Under the pieces are notes generated by a model. The model had not been told where the DNA came from. It saw only the letters and a list, made by a program, of their open reading frames with translations, and ran no database searches. A program made the position numbers and the translations under genes. Source: Cystobasidiopsis lactophilus (lineage: Eukaryota; Basidiomycota; Agaricostilbomycetes; Agaricostilbales; Chionosphaeraceae). From it: a stretch of 64,000 nt of DNA. The stretch is from positions 1,482,677 through 1,546,676 of the forward strand of contig BCIO01000003.1 of NCBI GenBank assembly GCA_001599975.1, written 5' to 3'. The first letter of the stretch is position 1, and each line of letters opens with the position of its first letter. This document shows positions 11,250 through 22,142 of the stretch, in pieces.

Positions 11250-12162
11250 ATGGCCAAGGCAGCGCGGCAGCTGCACACTTCATGTCGTGCGAGCACCTGG
11301 CAGCATATATCGCCAGGCCCGACGCACCGCTCTCGCTTCGGCCAGCATTATGAGCGGACGTTGGCATCGGACCTGCTCTACATGACTTATGACCACGCCA
11401 CGACGGTCCAGCCGCCGCCCGCACCTACGCTACCGCAATGGAAGGATGCAGACAACCCGTTTGTAAAGAATCGGAAGAGGCCAACCTTGAGATCTGGCTT
11501 GCAGCCCACTGCAAAATCGACCACCGACAAGTCGCTCGTCGCCATTGATCATATTGCGCTCTCTGTGCACGTCAAAACAGGCCCAAGTAAGAGCGTTTAC
11601 TTGGAAACTCTTGGTTTTGGCACTGGACTCATGTGGCGAGCGCACAACAGGCAACAAGTCATCAATCCTTCCTGCCATCATGTTCCTCCGCGCCATCTCG
11701 GGTCAGCACGCTGCAGGCCTCCCCATCTCTCATCTCGGGCCATCACACCCATCTGGTATCGAGATCACCCGGACTCGAGCCAAATCGGCCTCTTTCAAGA
11801 TTCGTGCCGGCCAAGCTTGCGGCGCCAAAGTGACCATTTCGCACGAAGAAGGCATCTACGACTTTCTAGAGACTCTGGTCGAGTTCGTCTTCCCGAGACT
11901 CAAGGAGTGGAACGGCTTCGCTCTCCCCCGACCCAATCGCATCTACGACCAGCTGCCTTCATCCAAGTCTGGGTCTATCAGCTTCGGCTTGCCGGCGCAA
12001 GCGATGGCGCTCTTCCCGCAAGTGGAGATGCAACTGGACTCGTATGCCAAGCTGCACGGGCTGAATGTGCATGTGGTGACGAACGCCAAAGGGCCGGGGG
12101 CGGAGGATCGGGCGAGGGCATTGCTCTCTGGGATGCGCATTCCATGGGTCATGGGACAATAG
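11250..12162 (+). CDS. MRPL7: Mitochondrial large ribosomal subunit protein uL5m
   Basis: Exons 11250-11586 and 11651-12162 give 282 residues. The second half carries the uL5 fold signature: LPAIMFLRAISGQ, RTRAKSASFKIRAGQACGAKVTIS with GIYDFLETLVEFVFPRLKEW. The fungal mitochondrial N-terminal block HYERTLASDLLYMTYDH is also present. The ATG at 11250 was chosen because it begins a basic, Ser-rich stretch (MAKAARQLHTSCR) that looks like a mitochondrial presequence; an earlier in-frame ATG at 11187 would lengthen it by 21 residues. uL5m sits in the central protuberance of the mitoribosome. The 64-nt intron (phase 1) is the only one. Confidence 0.9.
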
Positions 12163-12180
12163 TGCACGGCGTGGGCAGTT

Positions 12181-12206
12181 GTTCTACGTCTACGTTCTAC
12201 GTCTAC
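12181..12206. repeat. 13-bp tandem duplication in the uL5m 3' flank
   Basis: GTTCTACGTCTAC occurs twice back to back starting 19 bp after the uL5m stop. A second short tandem, AGCAAATAT twice, lies at 12361-12378. Both fall in the 254-bp spacer between convergent genes and look like simple replication slippage. Confidence 0.8.
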
Positions 12207-12416
12207 GGGAGTCTAGTGGCCGCAAGATGGTTGCAGGAGGAGGGGCATGTACGTGCGAGCGAATAGGGCTGGGCGCGTGCGGACCTGAGGCGAATGAATC
12301 GCCGAGGTACTGGGATGGAATGGAGACTTTGATGGGGTGGGCAATGGTCGCTCAAAGGGCAGCAAATATAGCAAATATAGGAAAGTCTGCCGTTGCAAAG
12401 GAAGGCGCCCAGCTCT

Positions 12417-15287
12417 TTACCAGTCCATCTTCTTGGGTTTGCCTTGAACTGGAATCTTGCCCTTGTAGCCAATCTGAACCGTACTGTGAGCAAAACGCGA
12501 AGGAAAAAGGACCCATCGAGCTACCCACCCCATCGAGCCATGGCCATTCAGCTGAGCGCCTTTGCTCGTATTTCTGAATCTCGCCCTCGTGCTGCAGAGT
12601 GAGGTTGATAGAGTCCAGGCCCTCGACCAGGCAGTGCTTGCGGAAAGCGTCGACGTCGAAAGCGATGGTTTCTCCGTTGGGTCGGCGAATGACCTGATTG
12701 GGCAGGTCGACTTCAATCTCTTTGCCAGACTTGGCGTCGGCCATCAGAAGCTCCACTTCCGCCTCCGAAACAGTCACAGGGAACATGCCGTTCTGGACAC
12801 AAGCAGTCAGCGGCTGCGTATTTCAAGAGAGACGGCAGTTTGTGACACCGACCTTGAACGAGTTGTTAAAGAAGATGTCGGCGAAGGAGGTGGCGATAAT
12901 GCACCGAATGCCGAAGTCCTGAAGGGCCCACGGGGCGTGCTCTCTTGAGGAACCGCAGCCAAAGTTGGGTCCGCCAACAACTAGAATCTTCGCGCCGCGA
13001 TATGGCTCTTGGTTGAGGACAAAGTTCGGGTTCTCGGCACCTGTTTTGGGGTCGAAGCGCCACTCAAAGAACAGGGCGCTGCCGAGTCCGGTGCGCTTGA
13101 TCGTTTTCAGGAATTGCTAAACTCGAACCGTCAGTTTCTATACTTCCGTTCTTCACCGACCGGCAGAACAAACCTTGGGGATAATGGCATCGGTGTCAAC
13201 ATTGCTAAGTCAGACCGTCAGGTGCTTGTATCTCGGATGGGCATGAGGCCAGCTTTACCTTTTGTCAAGGGGCGCCGCAATGCCTTTCCAAACTGTGAAT
13301 TTCGGAACGCCAGCAGGCACTGAGGCGGGGACGGCTCCGGCACCGGAAGAGGCGGCCTCTCCATCCGTGTACTCGTCAACTGGCGCCTCCTTGGGCTGCT
13401 CTTCGACCGCATGCTCGCGAACGGGAGCCTCTAGGTCGACCTTGGCCTTCCTGACTTCCTTCTGCCCAGCCGCTGCGCCGACCATTTTGCGAACATCAGT
13501 GAGACGACCGGTAATGGCAGCTGCGGCAGCCATTGCAGGCGACATGAGATGGGTTCGACCGCCGGCACCTTGGCGGCCTTCGAAGTTGCGATTCGACGTC
13601 GAGGCGCAACGCTCTCCCGGGCTGAGCTGATCCGGGTTCATGCCCAGGCACATTGAGCAGCCGGCCTCCCTCCAGTCGAAACCAGCGTCCTTGAAGATGC
13701 GGTCAAGGCCTTCCTTCTCGGCTTGCTTCTTGATCAGGCCACTGCCGGGCACGACCATGGCGTAAACAGAGGAAGCGACTTGGCGGCCGTCGGCGATCGC
13801 AGCAGCAGCGCGAAGGTCCTCGATGCGAGAGTTGGTGCACGAGCCAATGAAAACTTTGTCGACCGGAACTTCCTCCATCTTGACGTTCGCCTCGAGGCCC
13901 ATGTACTCAAGCGACCTCTCCATGGCCTGGCGTCTTCGCGGGTCAGCCTCCTTGGTGGGGTCGGGGACGCTGCCGGAAATGTTGACCACATCCTGCGGCG
14001 AAGTGCCCCAAGTAAGGGTGGGCTCGATCTCTCTGGCGTCGATGTTGAGCTCGCGATCAAATTTGGCGTCGGCATCCGACTTGAGCGAGCGCCAGTAGGC
14101 GACGGCCCTCTGCCACTCCTCGGAGTCCTCTGCGGGGGCGAGAGGGCGACCTTTGAGGTAGGCGAAGGTCGTCTCGTCTGGTGCGACCATGCCCGCTCTT
14201 GCTCCAGCCTCGATGGACATGTTGCAGACTGACATGCGGCCTTCCATCGTCATGTTTTCGAAGACGGAACCTGCAAACTCGATGACCGAGCCAGTGCCGC
14301 CAGCCGTACCGATGATGCCGATGATGTGCAGCATCACGTCTTTGGGAGTGACGCCCGGACCAAGCTGACCATCGACCGAGATCCTGAAGGTCTTGGCCCG
14401 CCTTTGGGTGAGAGTCTGCGTCGCCAGAACGTGCTCAACCTCCGAGGTGCCGATACCAAAAGCCAGAGCACCGAAAGCCCCGTGGGTCGAGGTGTGCGAG
14501 TCTCCGCACACCATGGTGATGCCAGGGAGAGTGAAGCCTTGCTCGGGTCCAATAACGTGGACGATACCCTGGCGATCATCATCCATCCCGAAGTACGTGA
14601 GGCCGAAGTCGGCAACATTCTCTTCAAGAGTTACGACTTGAAGGCGCGAGTCGGTTCTGTTACAGTGATACTTGAGCAACTACAACTTTGCTCACACTCG
14701 GCCCGGCTCACTCTTTGATGAAGGTCGAGGCGGACTTGAAGTTCTGCAGAAATTTTGTTCACCTTGCGATTGAATAACGAGCAAGGCGCGCGCACGCACT
14801 TTTCGGCTGTCGGTGGGAATATTGTGATCGGTTGCTGGGCAGAGAATGAGACTCGGACGTTGTAAAAAAGACCCAATTGTGCTCACTGGCGAGGGTGCAA
14901 TCGGGTCGCCTGACCGGTCGCCCAGCAAGTTTGAGCCCCTCAAAAGCCTGCCATTTCCATCAGCATAGAGCGTACAGCATCAAAAGAGCGCCTTACTTGT
15001 GGCTGTCAAAGCGAAAAGGCGGGGTTTTGGTCAGGTAAGGCAACAGCGAATGAGAATCGACGCATAACGCTGTTTCGAGTTCAGAGGCCCGCCGCGAACT
15101 TTCATGGGAAAGCTCACTACTGATGTAACTTCATGGACGAGATGCCGGTCGATGTACAGGAGGCTGCCCGCAAAAGACGCTTTTAGATTCCCCGACACTT
15201 TTTTGGCGGCGTTGGCCCTCACCATTCGTTGTTTTCGTCTCGGATGAGATGGTCCTCGAGAACCTTGTCATACAGCGTTCGCCCCAT
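12417..15287 (-). CDS. LEU1: 3-isopropylmalate dehydratase (LeuC-LeuD fusion)
   Basis: Aconitase-family isomerase of leucine synthesis, interconverting 2- and 3-isopropylmalate. Eleven exons: 15223-15287, 15121-15163, 14997-15002, 14887-14947, 14800-14834, 14712-14743, 13259-14656, 13174-13204, 12853-13116, 12529-12792, 12417-12473, giving 751 residues. The LeuC half shows [33 protein letters not shown] and the three cluster-ligand cysteines in GSCTNS and GCSMCLGMN; the LeuD half shows [13 protein letters not shown], then ends with GKPKKMDW. A linker of about 60 acidic/Ala residues joins them. Start ATG 15287 gives [14 protein letters not shown], the standard N-terminus. The conserved VTSPQAF motif is only restored if a 6-nt exon encoding Pro-Gln is used. 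The 118-nt intron before it is one of the longest here. Confidence 0.95.
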
Positions 15288-15493
15288 TTCACTTTTCTAG
15301 GCTGTTGTTGCTCAAGGCATTCGGCAAGATTGCCGCGGCATTCTGAAAGTCCTGACTCGACGATTTCGAGCAGCGAGTTCTGGTGCACAGTCGTCCAAAG
15401 GGAGAGATATCGTGGCTGTTTGCAAAAGGCTATGGAACTCGAAAAAACGCTGGTAAATTATGTGTTATGCATGATAGAGTGGATCGAACGATC

Positions 15494-17004
15494 TTAGGCA
15501 GAAGAAATGCTCCAATAAGGCGAAGTCGGGGAGTCGGATGGTGCCGCCAGCAGGAGGCTGCTGAGGCTGGAGCGAGGAACGTGGCTTTTCTCTGAGGAGG
15601 AGGAGAGTTGGGACTGAGCCGGATCCGCGACGGGGAACGAGGTGTAATCCGGAGAGAGCAAGGGCCGGCCACCGACTCCAGGCGAAAGGCAGACATCAGA
15701 AAATCGAGGCTTCAAGAATAGAGAGGAGCTGGTGGGATGAGGTGTCGGAAGCCGAGTAATATTGGGAGCAGAAAACAGGGCTGGAGGTGCGCTGGAGGTG
15801 GCTGCATACAGTGATGGCGAAATTTGGCTGGTCGTCATTGTCGTGAAGCGGTCAAAGTCGTCCAGGTCAGAGACAAGAAGGTGTTGTGGGCTCGGTGGGG
15901 AGGATTGGGCCATGTCGGAAGGCAGGCGCCAGGTGTAAGCGGGCATGGGCGATGGAGAGGGGGTTCGGGGAGCCGTCATGGGACTAGAGCCAGAGCTCTG
16001 GGAGGTTGAATAGAGGCTGTATCGCTCCGGTTCTGAGGATGGAGAGCTGCTGCTGTGCTCCATGGCGGCCTGCTGCTTGAGCAGTTTGGCTCTAGCCCGC
16101 GACGGCTTCTTGTTGTTGGCCCGACGTTTGACCCTCGCCAGGTCCTCGACAGCCGAGTCTCTGGTCTACGTCAGATGTCAGTCAAAAGGCAGGAGGGAGA
16201 GAAGAGTAAGAGATGCGAACGAGGAACTCATGCTGCCAGATCCGCGAGCCAGCACTAGACAGCTAACAGTAAGCTACAACCGCTCAAAGATGTGCCATAT
16301 AACTCACGGCACGCCTGTCAGTTCCGGATCTCGACATTGCTGGAGTTGTATACGGCGCCACCCGTAAATCTGGCATCCTCTTAGAATTAGCCTGTCCAAA
16401 AGGCACTGGATGAGGAGCTGGCACACATTCAACTGTCTTGAGAAAGAGCTGTAGTCTTTTTGCTTGTACTGAAGGCATGGCTTAGACCGGTATCATCAAG
16501 AATTGAGGAACAGACAAGGCAACACACCAGCTTGACGATCAGGCCCCCGACCAGCCTGTCCTCCGAGGGGATAATGAGATAGCGACCCGTATGATGCCAA
16601 TAGATTAGATCGCTATTGGGGTTGGTGATGAGATATCTATTTCACATGGAGCAGATTTGAGCAAAAGGCACGAGTCAAGTGAGGTCAAGGTGGGCCAATA
16701 CTGACAGAAATAATTTGGTCAGGAAGTTGTCGGACCGAGTGGACTCTTGGTTCATCAAAATAGCTGCAGCAGGGTTCTTGGTATAGTCGAGGATGGGCGG
16801 AGGAGTAGTTGAGATCGTCAGAGCGGACTCTGTCGACGCGGTGCGACCGTGCTTCGGGCGGCCAGTGTGCGGCGGGGCGTATGGGTGAGCTCGAATGCCT
16901 CTCTCGGCAAACGTCGATTCGAGCAAGCTGAGAGGTCGGGGATGTTGGTCGAGAAGGGGCGAGCCGCGGTAGTGCATGGATGAAGTTGATAGGTCGAGCG
17001 CCAT
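15494..17004 (-). CDS. HSF-type DNA-binding domain transcription factor
   Basis: Exons 16706-17004, 16528-16636, 16427-16468, 16308-16369 and 15494-16160 give 392 residues. Residues about 95-170 form a heat-shock-factor winged helix: NFLTKLF, then LIYWHHTGRYLIIPSEDR, then YSSFSRQLNIYGW. The recognition helix FSRQLN is kept, but the usual FVRQLNMYGF is altered to FSRQLNIYGW, so target sites may differ from classical heat-shock elements. After the domain comes a basic stretch (VKRRANNKKPSRARAK) and a long Ser/Pro-rich tail, without the HR-A/B coiled coil seen in the second HSF protein of this window at 31756. It is therefore unlikely to be the main HSF1. The 147-nt intron (16161-16307) is the longest I inferred. 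Confidence 0.88.
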
Positions 17005-18479
17005 GTGCCCTCTGGTGATGTGCAGGTGCAAGTGGGACCAGGTCAAGCGATGGGCAAACCTGTTCAAAATCGGCAAATCCGAGGGTCAGGTGCCCATTGA
17101 CGCATGTTTCCTGTTCAAAGGGAGCCCGCACTTAGATGACTCTGGAAGGCGCGGCACCTGAAATCGGCACCCTGCCGAGGCGTCTGAGCAGCTGTAGTGC
17201 ACCTCGGTCATGCAGTGTACACAGTACACAGTGATCCCAAGAGAGCAGGTCAACTCACGATGATGGTAGCAAGCAGCTTTTAGATTAAAGTTCGACGCCA
17301 CAGGTCAACAGCAGAGTCGAAAGAGATAGTCGGTGCAGTGTGAGGCCAATTCAAAGCCAAAAGGATGCCTGTTGGTCAACGATAAAGAGGCGTAAGATAT
17401 GGATGCGAAGGCGGCTGTCAAATTCGCTCGAGATTGAAGATTGGGTGTTCTTGAGCAACGCAGAAGGAAAGCTCAAGGTCCAACAACACGGCCGGAGCAG
17501 GGGAAGGGAGAAGGGCGGGAGGGCTCAACCGCAAGGTTTGGCAGAGGAACCCAAATTTGTTTGGGTCCGCTGATGCCCATTCAGAACTGGGAAAGCAGTG
17601 TGAGTTGCTGAATGGAGCGCTTGGATCCTCCCGAGTCATCCGGTGCAAGCAAACGCAAACAAGGTTGGTGGAGGACGTAACAGCGCGCGAGCGTGCTCAC
17701 CGCCGATACAAAGCTTAGAAGCCTAGCTGGGTTCCTGAGGCGCGTCGGCGCCCGACCTGAAGGGCAGGTTAATCGGACGAGAAGCAGCGCCCTTCCGATT
17801 CCCAGCAATCTCGAGAGATGAGGGAGGAAGCAGAAGCCCGTTTCGGCTCATTTCGACACAAGCCAACACCCCCACGGCTTTGCGTTTATCTGGCAATGAT
17901 AAAGACGACATTGCGGCAAAGCGTCGTTCCGCACACGTTTTGCTGACAGACCAGGAGGGGAAAGGAGGGGCAGGAGGAACAGGAGGCCGCACTCGGGTCG
18001 CCGCCGATTCTGAGCTTGAGCCCAGCCACTCTTAGATCACTGGTCCCATCGATTCTATTCTACTTCCACAAATCGGATCTGTCCAAAGGGTGGGCGCTCG
18101 CAGCCGGTCCGCCGCCCGATGAGTAGCTCGTCTAGTGCAAGGCGGGACCTCCAGAGTGGACTTCGCCGCAATTCATGCGGACGCTGAGGGGCCAAGCGGG
18201 CGCAATTTGCAATGGACACGTCGTGCTGCTATAGCTCCATCCAAAGCCAGCCATCGTAAGCGAGGGAAGGGCGAGCATCCGACAGCAGAAATGAAGTGGC
18301 AAGGCGGGAGCACAATGGCAAGCTCTCAGCGCCTGCCGTGTTTCTGGCACTTCTCTAGAGCATTAAAGTGAAGCAAGCAACGCATTTGGAGCGGGCAATG
18401 AGGACCAAAGGCGATGGCTCGTGAAATGAGCAGCTCGAAGGCGGAGCGCAAAATATTTTCTTGATCTGGTGCATCCAAC
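17005..18479. promoter_or_regulatory. Largest non-coding gap: divergent HSF-gene / RLP24 region
   Basis: At 1,475 bp this is the longest stretch without a gene, unusual for such packed DNA. Both flanking genes point outward. Short ORFs on both strands show no domain, no codon pattern and no plausible splicing. A long leader with upstream ORFs or a 5'-UTR intron for the transcription factor is possible: an acceptor-like AG lies just upstream of its ATG. No tRNA-like fold or repeat was recognised. Confidence 0.5.
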
Positions 18480-19507
18480 ATGAGAGGTGAGCGCGGACCT
18501 TGGTAGTCCTCTCAAACGATGCTGACAGGCCCGCAGTCGACCCTTGCAGCTTCTGTAGCAAGCCCCGCTACCCGGGCCACGGCATGAGGTCCGTTTTTCT
18601 TGCGTTTAATTTGGGCTCGAGGACAGTTCGCTCATCCCTCGGGCGTGCCCTCTGCAGCTTTGTGCGAAATGACGCCAAAGTGTTCCAGTTCTGCTCCTCA
18701 AAGTGCCACAAGAACTTCAAGTGCGTTTGCCTTGCTCGGCATTGCCCACGGAGGAATGCTCATTTCCCGCCCACAGGATGAAGCGAAACCCTCGCAAAGT
18801 CAAATGGACCAAAGCGTTCAGGAAAGCAGCAGGCAAGGAGATGGCCATCGTAAGCTCGCTTCGACGCCCTGTTCCGCAGGCTAGAGGCTCAGGGATATGC
18901 GATGGGAAATTTTCCAGGACGCCACGCTCGAGTTCGAGAAGAGGAGAAATGTGCCGGTCAAATACGACAGGGAGCTCATGTCAGCCACCGTGGAGGCGGT
19001 CAAGAGGGTCCAGGAGATTCGGCAGAAGCGGGAGAGGGCATTCTGGAAGAACAGGTTCGTTTGCTGGTCTTGGCTGGTCTCGGGAGAGCTTGACTGACAG
19101 GCTTGGTTTACCAAAACAGAATGGCAGCGGCAGCACCCAAGTCGCTGGAGAGAGATATTTTGGAAGTTGCGAGAGGCCATCACTTGCTCGGCCAGACCCC
19201 GTCAGAGACCACTCAAAAGGCGCTCGCCGCCGCCCAGCGCAGACTTGCCGCCAAGGAAGCCCGCAACCAAGCTCGCATCAAGGCAAACCGCTCCAAGGCC
19301 GCCCAAGCTGCACTCGACGAGGCCGAGGGCGACGCCACCATGGACCTGGACGAGGAGGCCGAGGTCAGCTTCGTGGACGCCGTCAGCTCTGCGATGGTGG
19401 TGGACGCTGCTGCTCAGCCGGAGAAGGAAAAGATGAAGGTCAAAGTCAAGACCAAGAAGCGATCCGCTTTGGTGGCTACTGGCGGGCGGTCTATGGACAT
19501 GTCTTGA
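18480..19507 (+). CDS. RLP24: Ribosome biogenesis protein Rlp24
   Basis: Pre-60S assembly factor that holds the eL24 site and recruits the AAA-ATPase Drg1. Exons 18480-18486, 18537-18588, 18658-18720, 18777-18849, 18918-19054 and 19120-19507 give 239 residues. The zinc-finger half has [14 protein letters not shown] and [10 protein letters not shown] (two Cys pairs), then [21 protein letters not shown] and [15 protein letters not shown], distinctive of Rlp24 rather than ribosomal eL24. The C-terminal third is Ala/Lys-rich, acidic in the middle and basic at the end ([10 protein letters not shown]), the region that contacts Drg1 in yeast. The first coding exon is only 7 nt (ATG plus 4); it is forced because it supplies Met-Arg before the conserved Cys. 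Confidence 0.96.
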
Positions 19508-19672
19508 TTCGCACTCTCCTCCGCCCTCTTTTCCGCCTTTCGAGTTCACGGCCGCACGTCTACGTTTTTTGGAAATACCCTTCGTTTGTTTGCTAGATAC
19601 ACAAGACTTCCTAGATCAGAGCTTGCATTTCAGCCCCAGATCATGTCCCAAATATTTTGCCACCTCTTGGTT

Positions 19673-21783
19673 TCAAACTTCTTTGCAGTACGGCAGAATG
19701 TCCTTGGAAACCTCGCGCATGTAGTCCAAGTCCTCCATGCCAAAGATGCGCGCCGCGTCGACCGCATAGGCTGCCAGGACAAAGCCCTTTAGGCCGTTCT
19801 TGCAAACCGACACGAGCATGGCCGATGCAAAGACCGTGTCGCTTGAGACCGGCAGCTCTTCGTTGTTGAGGAGTTCGTTCGCTTTTGGGTTCTGCAATTG
19901 CCAAGGCTAAGAGATGGCGATTAAAGAACGAGAGATCCCGCACCTGGTAAAGCAGGCCACCTTCCGGTGCCATGAGCGCACGCAAGTGCAAGCCAGGGTC
20001 AAAATGAGGTTGCGGATCAGGCATGCCCCAAGAGGCGAGCAGGTTCAAAGTGGGTGCTTGGGTGGCGTGGACGTCCAAGTCCAGTTGGACCAAGTACACC
20101 AAAGGGAGAGCCAGCGCATTGTGGATGTTCTTGGTGGCCATGCTGAACACCTTGCCACGGCGATGGACTGGGTCTTCCAAAGCGCGGATCTCGATGGTGT
20201 CCGCTTCCGAGGCTGCCTCGTCCTGGTCATCGTCGTCCATCTCGAGCATGAACCTCTTCTCGGCGTTGCTGAGGTTCTTACCGCCGTTCGCGCCGGGCAT
20301 CAACGACAGTCTCTTGTGCAGTTGGTTGAACTCCGCCGCCAGTAGGTGCATCTTGGCAGCCAGCCGCGCTTGATGCCAGGTAGCGACTTCTCGTCGGGCC
20401 AGCTCGGCCAAGCGCTGCAGTTTTCGGTCTGCTCACAGCCGTCAGTAGTCGCCGATGTATGGAAGGCCTGGCAAGCACGTACGTTCTTCCATTGTGAACA
20501 CCTCTCTAGGCTTGTCATCGACAACGCAAAGCGATCCGATTGCTTGAGGCTCCTCCAAGGCGTGCAGCTGAGGGGCATAAAGCGGCTATGGTCCAGGGTT
20601 TCCTCAGCCTAGATCCCATTCTCTTTCGAAGGGGCACTTACGATGCCGGCATAGAAGCGCGCCCCCATGGTGGTGGTGATCGGGTTGTTCACGAAACGCC
20701 AATCGAGATGGGTGTCCTTGACAATGAAGCCATCTGGGCTGCCAAGGATCGTATGGGAACAGAAATTGATGTCGCGGGGCATCTCCGTCAATCCCGTGCC
20801 GGTCTCAGCCAAATCTGGAGCTCCAAGTCAGAACTGGATATGCTGTAAACAGCCGCAAAGCCCTTACAAATGAGCTCGTTCTCATTGATCACGGTGATCA
20901 TAGAGGTCCGAGTGCCAAACGCTTGGCGAGCATAGGTGATAATGCGCTTGAAAGCCGGGTGGCCTTCGAGCGAAGCCGAAGTAAAGGCTTCCAAAGGTGT
21001 GAGCTGCAAGTCGGCCTCTTGAAGCGGCTGAAGGAACTCCTCCTCGCTGACGTGGCGGTTGACCTCAGGCACAGGGCGGTGCTCGGCCACGGCCTTGGTG
21101 TGAGCCTCCGTTGGAGGGCCATTGCGGCCAAAGACGTCGAGGCGGTTGACGGCATTCACTCGCTGACGATCGTAGGCTGCATACGAGACAGTTATTCACA
21201 AGCAAATAGAGCGCGTGGCATTGAACGACGACATACGACCATGTGGCGCGAAGTAGACTTGCGCTTGAGGGGGGTCGGGCTGCGCATCTGCTGGCATCGC
21301 AATGTGCACGTCCAACGCCGGACCGGGCGGAAGAGGTGGGTCGTTCAGGTCAAACACGCCCTTGTTGTACTCTTCGTTATAGCTGGTCCAATTCTTGTAA
21401 GGTAGCAAGTGGGCCGGCGTTGTCGAGTTGATCCACCACTTTCTGACCTTCTCCGCCGCAGTTTCCTTCATCTGAGGACTGCCTTCCCCTCGCTTTGGAC
21501 GGGCCCCGAACCCTGCAGCAGTTGTCTCTTCGAAAGCGGAGGCGCTGATGCATGGTTTGAAAATTCGCTGAAAGAATCCGCCCGATGGCTGTCTGTTGAC
21601 AGGCAAAGGGGACGAAGGAGCTGTGCTAGCTTTCGACTCTCTCAAGAAGGTTTGGGCTGTCTGTGGTGTCCGGAGGGAGTTGGCCAGAATGGATGCATTT
21701 GGCGAATCGGCCCGGACTTTGGTGATGTGTAAGGAGGGCAGCTCCTCCAAGGGGCGAGGCTGAGCTAAAGGAAGCACAGACAT
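19673..21783 (-). CDS. GAF-domain protein
   Basis: Exons 21240-21783, 20868-21176, 20642-20814, 20483-20585, 19944-20428 and 19673-19891 give 610 residues. The N-terminal 180 residues are low-complexity with a WWINSTTPAHLLPY patch; then comes AYDRQRVNAVNRLDVFG, a standard lead-in to the sensor-type GAF domain, with TSMITVINENELIYLAETGTG, MPRDINFCSHTI, RFYAGIPLYAP and AIGSLCVVDD. The C-terminal 220 residues have coiled-coil-like ARRE...HLLAAEFNQLHKRL and no histidine-kinase core, so this is a stand-alone GAF protein, possibly derived from the sensor half of a hybrid kinase. The ligand is unknown. It is preceded on the same strand by SPP2 and the F-box gene. Confidence 0.9.
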
Positions 21784-22142
21784 TGTTTGATTAAGCCTTC
21801 AGATGCTGGCAAGAGAAATTCGCTGCGAGGGTGGCGTTCAAACTTTAATGCTGCTTCGAGAGACCAAAATGGGTGCGTGAGGGGGCAGCGACCAGCGGCA
21901 GAAGTTGAGCGGTATTGAATAACGACAGACGACAGAAAGTAAAATAAATAAAATAACGCAGGCGAGCCGCCAGAAGCAAGGACGCTGGCGGGCAAAGTGC
22001 AAGAGGCGGTCACGCCCGGGGCCTGAGGCTTCGCCCGCAAGGTTCGCGACCTTGAGAAAGTGAAACGCTCTCAGTCACCTATGCGCTGCTGCGAAACTTG
22101 GCTCTATTGTCAGATTACAAGGCGAGCCAAACGAAACCTGTT
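21784..22142. other. Spacer between GAF gene and SPP2-like gene
   Basis: Contains the GAF-gene promoter and the SPP2 3' flank (359 bp). An AT-rich run with AAAATAAATAAAATAA at about 21941-21956 is the only notable composition. No exon seen. Confidence 0.3.
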
